NCBI GenBank assembly: GCA_023420935.1
Contig: JAEZUR010000076.1
Location: 1-27,037, forward strand
Direction of reading: 5' to 3'
DNA from: Bacillota bacterium
GTDB taxonomy: Bacteria > Bacillota > Clostridia > Lachnospirales > Lachnospiraceae
DNA length: 27,037 nt
Below, in pieces: positions 17,649 to 25,490 of this stretch. The notes under the pieces are model-generated. The model did not search any database and had not been told where the DNA came from. It was given only the letters and a program-made list of their open reading frames with translations. The stretch's first letter is position 1. Each line of letters opens with the position of its first letter. A program made the position numbers and the translations under genes.

Positions 17649-17747
17649 GACTGTTACAAACAAGTAATTACATGCTTACAATGAGATTTTTATGATAATA
17701 AATTCTTTGAAGAAGTTTTATGACGCTTATTGATAACAGTCTTTTTT
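17649..17747 (+). terminator. Long imperfect terminator hairpin after the helicase gene
   Basis: GACTGTTA (17649-17656) pairs with TAACAGTC (17734-17741) and is followed by six T (17742-17747). The intervening 77 nt can extend the stem only imperfectly. It lies 9 nt after the stop codon. Confidence 0.6.
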
Positions 17748-17880
17748 CATATACGTAAATATCTTCTTAACCTTTGTATTAGCTACTAAAATGAAAGAAA
17801 CTTGCAGAGAATTATCACACAGATTACCAATTCCATTGATGGCTTAGATTAACAATATAAAATTTACAGATGAGGTGAAT

Positions 17881-18684
17881 ATGAAATACAAAAAAATAAT
17901 TGGTAGTATTACTGTATTGTTTCTTGTGATGGTTTTATTAATCGCTTATTCATTTATTTATGATTATCTTTGCAAGACCCGAGTATATAGTGATATATCA
18001 CAGAAAATATCAGATGAAGTTCTTTCGGCTAATTTACAGATTGTTCAATGTAAAACGGAAGGTGATTCAGTTAGATACTCAGCAGGTTTTGGAGCAGTGG
18101 TTTTTCAAAAAGTTGATAGTAGATATTATGTACTTACTGCTTATCATGCAGTGAATTCTTTAGAAAATACAATTTTACGTGTTTTAAATTATAATGCAAA
18201 AGTACATTTTCCGTTAAAGGAATATTATGAGCGTTTACCAGTTGCAACAGTAGAATACTATGATGAAAAATATGATTTAGCTATATTAAGTTTCCAATCG
18301 GGAGAAAATATTAGTGTTTTGAAGATTGCTGATTCATCACCTAAGTATAAAGAAAGAATTGTATGTATTAGCAAGCCTTATAGTGAAAGAAGCACTTTAA
18401 TTACTTATGGTAAAGTAATATCAAAAAAACCAGTGGAAGTAATATTTGATGATGGAAGTAAAACAAATTGCATTATTAAACATTCTGCATATGCAGATAG
18501 TGGAAGTAGTGGTAGTGTGGTTTTGAATGAAATATGTGAAATTGCGGGGATTACTATTGGTGGTGGAAAAGATATTTTTCGAAATTTTAAATCTGGGTAT
18601 GCTATGCCAAGTGAACAAATTAATATCTTTCTTTCAGAATGGAAAAATAATTATACAAACTCGAATAAGTGGCTAAAACAATAG
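17881..18684 (+). CDS. Membrane-anchored trypsin-like serine protease
   Basis: This 267-residue protein has a single N-terminal membrane segment (about residues 6-28) after a short basic start, then an extracytoplasmic chymotrypsin/trypsin-fold domain. The triad is visible: H89 in VLTAYHAVN, D132 in DEKYDLAILSF, and S210 in DSGSSGSVVLN (a GSSGS form of the usual GNSGG/S). IAGITIGGG follows as in HtrA-like (S1C) proteins. There is no PDZ domain. It may degrade or process exported proteins. The frame opens at GTG 17875, but that codon lies inside the ribosome binding site GAGGTGA (17872-17878), so ATG 17881 is the start. Confidence 0.87.
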   Translation: MKYKKIIGSITVLFLVMVLLIAYSFIYDYLCKTRVYSDISQKISDEVLSANLQIVQCKTEGDSVRYSAGFGAVVFQKVDSRYYVLTAYHAVNSLENTILRVLNYNAKVHFPLKEYYERLPVATVEYYDEKYDLAILSFQSGENISVLKIADSSPKYKERIVCISKPYSERSTLITYGKVISKKPVEVIFDDGSKTNCIIKHSAYADSGSSGSVVLNEICEIAGITIGGGKDIFRNFKSGYAMPSEQINIFLSEWKNNYTNSNKWLKQ

Positions 18685-18750
18685 ACACTTATTAATTTGC
18701 TAAATTATCAACTCGTTGTTGTGAAGGAGCTTAATTAATATATATAAAAC

Positions 18751-18893
18751 TGAGAGGGTAAAAGCCCCTAAGATGAACCTAGAAAATGTCAATTTGCACT
18801 TCCAACAAATTATATGGTGTATCACTTCCTTAAAACAAATCATATGTGCAAATTGACTCACAACCTATATCCCCAGTCTTTCTGCCCCTTCAA
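18751..18893. repeat. Palindromic element of family 2, short copy, upstream of hisZ
   Basis: GTCAATTTGCAC (18788-18799) pairs perfectly with GTGCAAATTGAC (18846-18857). Between them lies ATTATATGGTGTATCACTTC (18809-18828), a 20-mer identical to 26280-26299 of the copy before alaS. AAAAGCCCCT (18760-18769) is also shared. Outer arms pair only imperfectly, so the exact ends are approximate. Confidence 0.82.
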
Positions 18894-18920
18894 TTTTTTA
18901 TAATTTATTTCACCACATTA

Positions 18921-18949
18921 TTGACAAAGGTAAAAGTAACTTATATAAT
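18921..18949 (+). promoter_or_regulatory. Sigma-A promoter of the his cluster
   Basis: Consensus TTGACA (18921-18926), a 17-nt spacer and TATAAT (18944-18949) lie about 80 nt before the hisZ start. Confidence 0.9.
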
Positions 18950-18964
18950 AGGTACATAATTTTT

Positions 18965-18992
18965 AGTGGTAGCGAATTATCACGTTACCACT
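18965..18992 (+). promoter_or_regulatory. Ten-base-pair hairpin in the hisZ leader
   Basis: AGTGGTAGCG (18965-18974) pairs with CGTTACCACT (18983-18992) with one G-U pair and an 8-nt loop. It starts about 16 nt after the -10, so it lies near the 5' end of the predicted transcript. Only three T follow, so it is a weak terminator at most. It may stabilise or regulate the mRNA. Confidence 0.6.
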
Positions 18993-19028
18993 TTACTAGA
19001 GTGAACTATCTGGAGAAAAGAGGTTATT

Positions 19029-20330
19029 ATGAGTCAATATAAATTTTCAAATCATTTCTACGGGAAAGGCCTATTGCATACCCCAGAAGGCGTAAGAGAT
19101 GTCTATAATGATGAATACGCTAAAAAACTATACGTACAGGATAATATACATCAAGTACTTCATTTATATGGGTTCAAAGACATTCAGACTCCAACCTTTG
19201 AATTCTTTGATATTTTTAATAAAGAGAGAGGAACCATCGCTGCTAATGAAATGTATAAGTTTTTTGACCGAGAGGGTAATACCTTAGTTCTTCGTCCTGA
19301 TATTACACCATCCATTGCAAGGTGTGCAGCCAAGTATTTTAAAGAAGAAGAATTACCAATCAGACTGTGTTATATAGGGAATACCTTTCTAAATAATAGC
19401 AGCTACCAAGGGAAATTAAAAGAAACAACACAAATGGGAGCAGAATTAATCAATGATGACAGTTCGGATGCAGATGCAGAGATGATTGCACTTACCATAG
19501 AGTGTTTGAAAAAAGCTGGTTTAAAAGAATTTCAAGTAGAAGTTGGTCATGCAGATTTCTTTAATGGTTTAGTGGAAGAAGCGGAATTTGATGAGGAAGA
19601 AGTCGAGCAATTAAAAGCTCTCATTTCAAGCAAGAATTTATTTGGAGTGGAAGAATTAGTTTCTCAAAAGGAGATTAGTGCAGATCTGAAAGAGATTTTC
19701 TTAAAACTTCCTGAATTATTTGGTAATCAAGACAACTTAACATATGCCAAAGAAAAGACTAAAAATGAACGATCACAGAGAGCCATAGGGCGTCTTGAGA
19801 AACTATATAGTATATTAGATACTTATGGATTAAGCAATTATGTCACATTTGATCTTGGTATGCTTAGTAAATATAATTATTATACTGGAATTATTTTTAA
19901 TGCTTATACGTATGGAAATGGAGAACCAGTTGTAAAGGGTGGACGTTATGATAACCTGGTACAACAATTTGGGAAGGAAGCACCTGCGGTTGGTCTTGCA
20001 ATTGTATTAGATCAATTAATGCTTGCACTATCTAGACAAAATATTGAAGTCCCAATTGATCAGAACAATACGTTGATTCTATATAAGAGTACTTATCGCA
20101 AAATTGCAATTGATTTAGCTAGTCAATTTCGTAATGATGGAATTAACATTGAGTTAATTCGTAAATCATCCAAGCGTGATTTAAGTGAATACATGGAATA
20201 TGCAAAGCGAGATAATGTAGGTGGCATTTTATACTTAGAAGATGAGAACACAGTTCATGTCATTAATATATTAGATGGTAGCACACAAGTAGCTAAACTA
20301 AGCGAATTAATACAGGGACTAGAAAGGTAG
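19029..20330 (+). CDS. hisZ: HisZ, ATP phosphoribosyltransferase regulatory subunit
   Basis: This 433-residue class II aminoacyl-tRNA-synthetase-like protein is related to HisRS but is followed by short-form HisG. TPEGVRDVYNDEYAKKLYVQDNI, RPDITPSIARCAAKYF (motif 2 region), YYTGIIFNAYTYG and VVKGGRYDNLVQQFG are as expected. HisZ has no tRNA-charging role; it forms a hetero-octamer with HisG, is needed for its activity, and mediates feedback inhibition by histidine. It is the first gene of the cluster, with its own strong promoter. The ribosome binding site is AGAGGT at 19019-19024. It ends 8 nt before hisG. Confidence 0.93.
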   Translation: MSQYKFSNHFYGKGLLHTPEGVRDVYNDEYAKKLYVQDNIHQVLHLYGFKDIQTPTFEFFDIFNKERGTIAANEMYKFFDREGNTLVLRPDITPSIARCAAKYFKEEELPIRLCYIGNTFLNNSSYQGKLKETTQMGAELINDDSSDADAEMIALTIECLKKAGLKEFQVEVGHADFFNGLVEEAEFDEEEVEQLKALISSKNLFGVEELVSQKEISADLKEIFLKLPELFGNQDNLTYAKEKTKNERSQRAIGRLEKLYSILDTYGLSNYVTFDLGMLSKYNYYTGIIFNAYTYGNGEPVVKGGRYDNLVQQFGKEAPAVGLAIVLDQLMLALSRQNIEVPIDQNNTLILYKSTYRKIAIDLASQFRNDGINIELIRKSSKRDLSEYMEYAKRDNVGGILYLEDENTVHVINILDGSTQVAKLSELIQGLER

Positions 20331-20338
20331 GAAAAAAG

Positions 20339-20983
20339 ATGAAATATATTACGTTTGCATTGGCAAAAGGCCGTTTAGCTAATAAAACCTTAGAGATTCT
20401 AGAAACCATTGGAATTACTTGTGAAGAGATGAAAGATCCTACCTCCAGGAAACTAATTTTCGTCAATGAGGAATTAAAATTAAAGTTCTTTCTTGCAAAA
20501 GCAACCGATGTTCCTACTTATGTAGAGTATGGGGCTGCTGATATTGGTGTGGTAGGTAAAGATACCATACTAGAAGAAGGTCGTAAAATGTATGAAGTCA
20601 TCGACCTTGGTTTGGGTAAATGCAGAATGTGTGTGGCCGGACCTAAGAAAGCAGAAGAACTGTTAAGACATGGGGAACTCATTCGTGTAGCAACAAAATA
20701 TCCTAATATTGCAAAGGATTATTTCTATAATAAAAAGCATCAAACTGTAGAAATAATAAAATTAAATGGTTCCATTGAACTAGCGCCGATTGTAGGATTA
20801 TCAGAAGTAATCGTAGATATTGTGGAAACTGGTTCTACTCTGCGAGAAAATGGTTTGGAAGTGTTAGAAGAAATTTGCTCTTTATCTGCAAGAATGGTTG
20901 TGAATGAAGTAAGCATGAAAATGGAACATGAACGTATTACTAAAATCATTAGTGACTTAAAAGAGGCACTTGCAAAAGCATAG
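20339..20983 (+). CDS. hisG: HisG, ATP phosphoribosyltransferase catalytic subunit (short form)
   Basis: At 214 residues this is the short HisG form that lacks the C-terminal regulatory domain and depends on HisZ, which is encoded directly upstream. Visible are FALAKGRLANKTLEIL at the N-terminus, YVEYGAADIGVVGKDTI, and the PRPP-binding region IVDIVETGSTLRENGLEVLEEI. It joins ATP and PRPP to give phosphoribosyl-ATP, the first step of histidine synthesis. It starts 8 nt after hisZ with TAGGAAAA as ribosome binding site, so the two subunits are made together. Confidence 0.95.
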   Translation: MKYITFALAKGRLANKTLEILETIGITCEEMKDPTSRKLIFVNEELKLKFFLAKATDVPTYVEYGAADIGVVGKDTILEEGRKMYEVIDLGLGKCRMCVAGPKKAEELLRHGELIRVATKYPNIAKDYFYNKKHQTVEIIKLNGSIELAPIVGLSEVIVDIVETGSTLRENGLEVLEEICSLSARMVVNEVSMKMEHERITKIISDLKEALAKA

Positions 20984-21017
20984 AATTGGCTGGTAAAGCA
21001 GCAGACGGGAGCGAAGT

Positions 21018-22313
21018 ATGAAAATTATACGATTAACAGAAGAAAGTAAACAGAATATATTAGAAGATTTATTGAAAAGAAGTCCGAATAGTTATGGACA
21101 ATATGAAAGCACTGTGGCAGGAATTATTGAGCAGGTTAGAGTAAGAAAAGATGCAGCAATATTTGACTATACCAAACAGTTTGATGGAGCAGAAATTACA
21201 TCTTCCAATATACAAGTAACAGAAGAAGAGATTCAGGAAGCTTATTCATTAGTTGATTCTTCTCTAGTAGATGTAATCAGAAAAGCCTTGGTAAACATTC
21301 GTGAGTATCATGGCAAACAAAAACAATACAGCTGGTTTGATAGTACACCGGAAGGTACCATACTAGGTCAAAAAGTAACTGCTCTTTCCAGTGTTGGGGT
21401 TTATGTACCAGGTGGTAAAGCTGCATATCCTTCCTCAGTATTAATGAATGTTGTACCTGCTAAAGTTGCGGGAGTAGAGAAAATTGTTATGGTGACACCG
21501 CCAGATAAACAAGGAAAAGTAACACCAGCTACTTTAGTTGCAGCAAAAGAAGCTGGCGTAACACATATCTATAAGGTTGGTGGCGCACAAGCAATTGCAG
21601 CACTAGCCCATGGAACAGAGAGCATTCCTAAAGTTGATAAAATTGTAGGACCTGGTAACATATATGTAGCCTTAGCTAAAAAAGCGGTCTTCGGCTATGT
21701 AAGTATTGATTCCATTGCAGGACCTAGTGAAATCTTAGTGTTGGCGGATGAAACTGCTAATCCTCGTTTTGTTGCAGCCGACTTATTATCACAGGCGGAA
21801 CATGATGAATTAGCATCTGCGATTCTAGTAACAACAAGTGAAGAGCTTGCAAATCAAGTATCCAAAGAAGTTGATGGTTTTGTCGCGGTTCTTTCCAGAT
21901 CAGAAATCATGCAAAAATCATTAGATAACTATGGATATATTCTAATTACAGATACCATGGAAGAGGCCATTGATGTGGCAAATGATATTGCGTCAGAACA
22001 TTTAGAAATTGTAACAAAGGATCCATTTAATATAATGACCAAGATTAAAAATGCTGGTGCTATCTTCCTCGGTGAATATAGTAGTGAACCGCTTGGTGAT
22101 TATTTCGCAGGACCCAATCACGTATTACCAACCAATGGAACTGCAAAATTCTTTTCACCGCTTAGTGTGGATGATTTCATTAAGAAATCCAGTATTATTT
22201 CTTATTCAAGAGAGGCATTAGAACCAATTCATAAAGATATTATTAACTTTGCCAACGCAGAACATTTAACTGCACATGCGAACTCTATTGCTGTAAGATT
22301 TGAACATAAATAG
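21018..22313 (+). CDS. hisD: HisD, histidinol dehydrogenase
   Basis: This 431-residue zinc enzyme oxidises histidinol to histidine in two NAD-dependent steps, the end of the pathway. Family segments are clear: SSVGVYVPGGKAAYPSSVLMN, YKVGGAQAIAALAHGTESI, VDKIVGPGNIYVALAKK, SIAGPSEILVLAD, LLSQAEHDELASAILVT (metal-binding Gln-His), YFAGPNHVLPTNGTAKF and the late NAEHLTAHANS His region. Length is normal. It follows hisG by 34 nt with GACGGGAG as ribosome binding site. A hairpin with T-rich tail follows the stop, so part of the transcription may end here. Confidence 0.95.
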   Translation: MKIIRLTEESKQNILEDLLKRSPNSYGQYESTVAGIIEQVRVRKDAAIFDYTKQFDGAEITSSNIQVTEEEIQEAYSLVDSSLVDVIRKALVNIREYHGKQKQYSWFDSTPEGTILGQKVTALSSVGVYVPGGKAAYPSSVLMNVVPAKVAGVEKIVMVTPPDKQGKVTPATLVAAKEAGVTHIYKVGGAQAIAALAHGTESIPKVDKIVGPGNIYVALAKKAVFGYVSIDSIAGPSEILVLADETANPRFVAADLLSQAEHDELASAILVTTSEELANQVSKEVDGFVAVLSRSEIMQKSLDNYGYILITDTMEEAIDVANDIASEHLEIVTKDPFNIMTKIKNAGAIFLGEYSSEPLGDYFAGPNHVLPTNGTAKFFSPLSVDDFIKKSSIISYSREALEPIHKDIINFANAEHLTAHANSIAVRFEHK

Positions 22314-22319
22314 GCAGGA

Positions 22320-22364
22320 GGCAACCAATGATTCTTGAAAGAAATCGTTAGTTGCCTTTCGTTT
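22320..22364 (+). terminator. Terminator-like hairpin between hisD and hisB
   Basis: GGCAAC (22320-22325) pairs with GTTGCC (22351-22356). The stem extends inwards through about seven further pairs with one mismatch and one G-U. The sequence TTTCGTTT follows. It lies 7 nt after the hisD stop. Confidence 0.65.
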
Positions 22365-22390
22365 AACTAGACAAATTTACCAAAAAGAAC

Positions 22391-22419
22391 TTTTATTATT
22401 TTATCGTATTATGTATAAT
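22391..22419 (+). promoter_or_regulatory. Possible internal promoter before hisB
   Basis: An extended -10 TGTATAAT (TATAAT at 22414-22419) follows the hisD terminator. The -35 (TTTTAT, 22391-22396) is poor. The predicted transcript would begin about 25-30 nt before ATG 22454. Confidence 0.5.
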
Positions 22420-22453
22420 GAAAATAAGTAATGGCAAAGGAAAGAGGGAAAAA

Positions 22454-23044
22454 ATGCGGGAAAGAACATCGAAAATAACAAGAAAAACCAATGAAACGGA
22501 TATATCATTAGAAATAGCGGTGGATGGTGCTGGGAATGCCCAAATAGATACGGGTATTGGGTTTTTTGATCATATGTTGAATAGTTTTGCAAGACATGGT
22601 TTATTCGATCTTGACTTAATAGCCAAAGGAGATTTATTTGTTGATTCACATCATACGGTAGAAGATGTAGGAATTGTATTAGGGCAAGCAATCAAGGAAG
22701 CCCTTGGAGATAAAAAAGGGATCAAGCGTTATGGGTATTTTATTTTACCAATGGATGAAGCCTTAGTATTATGTTCCCTTGATTTATCTGGTCGTCCATA
22801 TTTAGTTTATGATGTTAATCTATCCAGTGAGAAAGTTGGTTATATGGATACGGAATTAGTGAAAGAATTTTTCTATGCAGTATCTTATGCTGCTGGAATG
22901 AATTTGCATATAAAAATGCTCGCAGGTTCTAATAACCATCATATTATAGAGGCGGTGTTTAAAGCATTTGCAAAAGCATTGGATGAGGCTACACAATTAG
23001 ATGAAAGAATTAAGGGAGTATTGTCAACTAAGGGAGCTTTATAA
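22454..23044 (+). CDS. hisB: HisB, imidazoleglycerol-phosphate dehydratase
   Basis: This 196-residue monofunctional dehydratase converts imidazole-glycerol phosphate to imidazole-acetol phosphate. It shows RKTNETDISLEI, GIGFFDHMLNSFARHG, the metal-binding DSHHTVEDVGIVLG and, later, SNNHHIIEAVFKAFAKAL, all with the His/Glu residues that bind the two Mn ions. An in-frame ATG at 22418 overlaps the TATAAT, and its extra residues (KISNGKGKREK) are not family-like. AGAGGG (22443-22448) places the start at 22454. There is no HisN-type phosphatase fusion, as usual in Firmicutes. Confidence 0.93.
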   Translation: MRERTSKITRKTNETDISLEIAVDGAGNAQIDTGIGFFDHMLNSFARHGLFDLDLIAKGDLFVDSHHTVEDVGIVLGQAIKEALGDKKGIKRYGYFILPMDEALVLCSLDLSGRPYLVYDVNLSSEKVGYMDTELVKEFFYAVSYAAGMNLHIKMLAGSNNHHIIEAVFKAFAKALDEATQLDERIKGVLSTKGAL

Positions 23045-23064
23045 ACCTAGAAAAGAGGTGCTTT

Positions 23065-23784
23065 ATGAAGTTATATCCGGCTATTGATGTTAAAAATGGA
23101 CAATGTGTAAAACTTAGACAGGGTCAGTTTCATGACACTGAGGTGTATTCCTATACCCCATCTAAAGTGGCGAATAGTTTTGAAGTGCAAGGAGCATGTG
23201 GAATTCATATTGTAGATTTGAATGGGGTACTCACAGGACATTTAGTGAATGAAGGAGTAATTCGTGATATCATTAGTTCTGTAACAATACCAGTACAACT
23301 TGGAGGTGGTATCCGTACCATAAAAGATATAGAATATGCGCTTCTACTTGGCGCTAAGCGCGTTATTATCGGAACCAAAGCGGTTGAAAATCCTGCTTTT
23401 ATCAAGGAAGCAGTTACTACTTTTGGTACAGAGCGTATTGTAGTTGCTATTGATGTGAAAAATGGGATGGTAGCTGTGGATGGCTGGGAGAGAATTACTA
23501 CATATACACCTTTGTCGCTTGCCATTAAAATGAAAAAATATGGAGTAAAAATCATTGTTTATAAAGATATACACGTTGAAAAAAATCAACAGGAACATGA
23601 TTTGGATACTATTCGATATCTCGTTAACTTAGGTCTGAATGTAATTGTTTCTGGAGGTATCTCTACCTTAAAAGATATTGAAATATTAAGTAATCTAAAT
23701 GTCTATGGTGTTATTATAGGAAAAGCACTATATGAAAATAAAATTGAATTAAAAAATGCAATTGACCTATTCGAAAATTGCTAG
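23065..23784 (+). CDS. hisA: HisA (ProFAR isomerase) with altered active-site loop
   Basis: This 239-residue TIM barrel should isomerise ProFAR to PRFAR. D8 in YPAIDVKNG and the second catalytic Asp in VVAIDVKNG are present, as are the phosphate sites QLGGGIRT and VSGGIST. The strand-6 motif, normally TD/EI-x-x-DG (Thr164 in Thermotoga HisA), reads YKDIHVEKNQQEHD. The Thr is Lys (K167) and the Asp-Gly is Glu-Lys, while the following QEHD aligns with Thermotoga HisA. This may lower or change activity, or the loop may be compensated elsewhere. The start has GAGGTG and lies 20 nt after hisB. Confidence 0.88.
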   Translation: MKLYPAIDVKNGQCVKLRQGQFHDTEVYSYTPSKVANSFEVQGACGIHIVDLNGVLTGHLVNEGVIRDIISSVTIPVQLGGGIRTIKDIEYALLLGAKRVIIGTKAVENPAFIKEAVTTFGTERIVVAIDVKNGMVAVDGWERITTYTPLSLAIKMKKYGVKIIVYKDIHVEKNQQEHDLDTIRYLVNLGLNVIVSGGISTLKDIEILSNLNVYGVIIGKALYENKIELKNAIDLFENC

Positions 23785-23808
23785 CCAGTTAGGCAGATAG
23801 GAGTAACT

Positions 23809-25071
23809 ATGTCATATAAAAAATTAATCACGCACATCAATGCAGAAAATGAAATGCCAATCAATGTGGTTAAGCTTGCGGAAAAATATTCATATGAGGG
23901 AGCAGATGAATTATTTATCTATAATTATTCAAAAGATGAAGATTCGAGAGAGGAATTCTTAAGTACAGCAAAGGAATTGGCTAGACAGGTAGATATTCCG
24001 TTCTCCATAGGTTTATATGTAAAACGCTTTGAAGATGTAAAGAAGGCTTTATATACCGGGGCTTCACAGGTTGTGATCAAACAATCTCTACTGGTGGAAG
24101 AAACGGTTATTCTAGAATCAACAGAACGTTTTGGCAAAGACAAGATAATAATTGAGATTGATTCCATTGGAGATTTTAATAATAGTTCATATGCGGAAAA
24201 ATTAGCTGAATTAGGTGTGGCTGCTGTATTATTAAAGCATGTTATCTTATCAGATGTATTAAAAGAAAATATAATCAAGGCCAAGATGCCAGTGATTATT
24301 CGTGACAGTTTAGTAAGAAATGATTTGAGTAGTCTAATTTCCTTAGAAAATGTAATAGGTGTTTCAACCAACTATTTTGAAAATAAAGATATTATTAAAG
24401 CAAAATTAGCTTTAAAAGATCAGGGTATTCTAGTAAATACTTATGAAAGTTCTATGAATTATAAAGAGTTTAAATTAAATAGTGACGGAATGATTCCTGT
24501 TGTTACACAAGATTTCAAAACAGGCGAAGTGTTAATGGTTGCCTATATGAATGAAGAAGCGTTTGAAAAAACCGTTGCTTCAGGTAAAATGACATATTGG
24601 AGTAGAAGTCGTAATGAATTATGGTGTAAAGGTGATACTTCAGGTCACTACCAATATGTAAAAGAATTATTAATTGATTGTGATAAAGATACCATACTAG
24701 CGAAAGTACGTCAAGTTGGCGTTGCTTGTCATACAGGAAGCAGAAGTTGTTTCTTTACTGATTTAGTAAAACGAGAATATGATGATACCAATCCACTCAC
24801 CGTATTTACCCAAGTTTATGATGTTATCATGGATCGTAAAAAGAATCCAAAAGAAGGCTCCTACACTAACTATTTATTTGAAAAAGGCATCGATAAAATC
24901 CTTAAAAAATGTGGGGAAGAAGCAACTGAAATTATAATCGCAGCTAAAAACCCAGATGCAGAAGAATTAAAATATGAAATCTCAGATTTTCTTTATCATA
25001 TGATGGTGTTGATGGTGGAATGTGGCGTGGATTGGAATGATGTGGTGAAGGAATTGGCGCATAGAAGGTAA
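23809..25071 (+). CDS. hisIE: HisIE with an N-terminal degenerate HisF-like domain
   Basis: The protein has 420 residues, about twice the usual HisIE length. Residues 1-210 resemble a HisF barrel: AEKYSYEGADELFIYNYS, ARQVDIPFSIG, ERFGKDKIIIEID match HisF strand by strand. But the catalytic CLDV Asp is Asn (N11) and the GGGI phosphate loop is IGLYV, so it is unlikely to be an active cyclase. Residues of about 219-320 are HisI (phosphoribosyl-AMP cyclohydrolase) with D290, C291, D292, D294 and C307/C314 (CHTGSRSC) for Mg and Zn. The C-terminus is HisE (phosphoribosyl-ATP pyrophosphatase) with KKCGEEATEIIIAAKN and EISDFLYHMMVLM. It performs steps 2 and 3 of the pathway. It is the last gene of the cluster. 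Confidence 0.92.
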   Translation: MSYKKLITHINAENEMPINVVKLAEKYSYEGADELFIYNYSKDEDSREEFLSTAKELARQVDIPFSIGLYVKRFEDVKKALYTGASQVVIKQSLLVEETVILESTERFGKDKIIIEIDSIGDFNNSSYAEKLAELGVAAVLLKHVILSDVLKENIIKAKMPVIIRDSLVRNDLSSLISLENVIGVSTNYFENKDIIKAKLALKDQGILVNTYESSMNYKEFKLNSDGMIPVVTQDFKTGEVLMVAYMNEEAFEKTVASGKMTYWSRSRNELWCKGDTSGHYQYVKELLIDCDKDTILAKVRQVGVACHTGSRSCFFTDLVKREYDDTNPLTVFTQVYDVIMDRKKNPKEGSYTNYLFEKGIDKILKKCGEEATEIIIAAKNPDAEELKYEISDFLYHMMVLMVECGVDWNDVVKELAHRR

Positions 25072-25102
25072 AAACTTATATGGCTGTGAGGAAGGTAGTG
25101 GA

Positions 25103-25289
25103 CATGAATATGGATGCAGATAGATTCATTTGGTCGCCTTACCTTCCTAGGCATATTCGCTTCCCCGCCTCATAGCGTAGTAAAAACACCGCACAAGCAG
25201 GCGGTGTTTTTACCTGAGTCTCAAGTCGAATAAGAGCGCCGTCGTCAGTCGGTCTGACCAAGCTGAATCTATCTGCATCCATATTCATG
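25103..25289. repeat. 187-nt structured repeat element, copy 2
   Basis: It lies 31 nt after the hisIE stop. The 26-nt arms (25103-25128 and 25264-25289) pair perfectly. The 135-nt core matches copy 1 closely (TTGGTCGCCTTACCTTCCTA, CCTGAGTCTCAAGTCGAA, GCGCCGTCGTCAG). Its inner hairpin (25180-25192 with 25201-25213) is a perfect 13 bp with loop ACAAGCAG. TATTCG (25154-25159) pairs with CGAATA (25227-25232). Confidence 0.9.
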
Positions 25290-25490
25290 ATTCTACGTTA
25301 TCGTCGTTGTAATTATTAATATTGATAGTATGAAGTTTGGGTGCAATTATTTTAATTCTATTATATTATTATGTTTGGTTTATCTATTTAATAGTAGTAA
25401 ATTATTGCTTAGTACTTAGTATAAAATACTAGTCAAAAAATAAGTATTTATCACTAAGTGTTACACAATAATTACTAAGATTAAAATACG

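Noticed and set aside
22418..22453. Longer hisB start at ATG 22418
   Set aside because: It overlaps a TATAAT box, has no ribosome binding site, and the extra residues do not fit the family.
23925..24371. 148-residue open frame on the minus strand inside hisIE
   Set aside because: It lies wholly within a conserved coding gene, has no ribosome binding site or recognisable motif, and reflects codon bias of the + strand gene.
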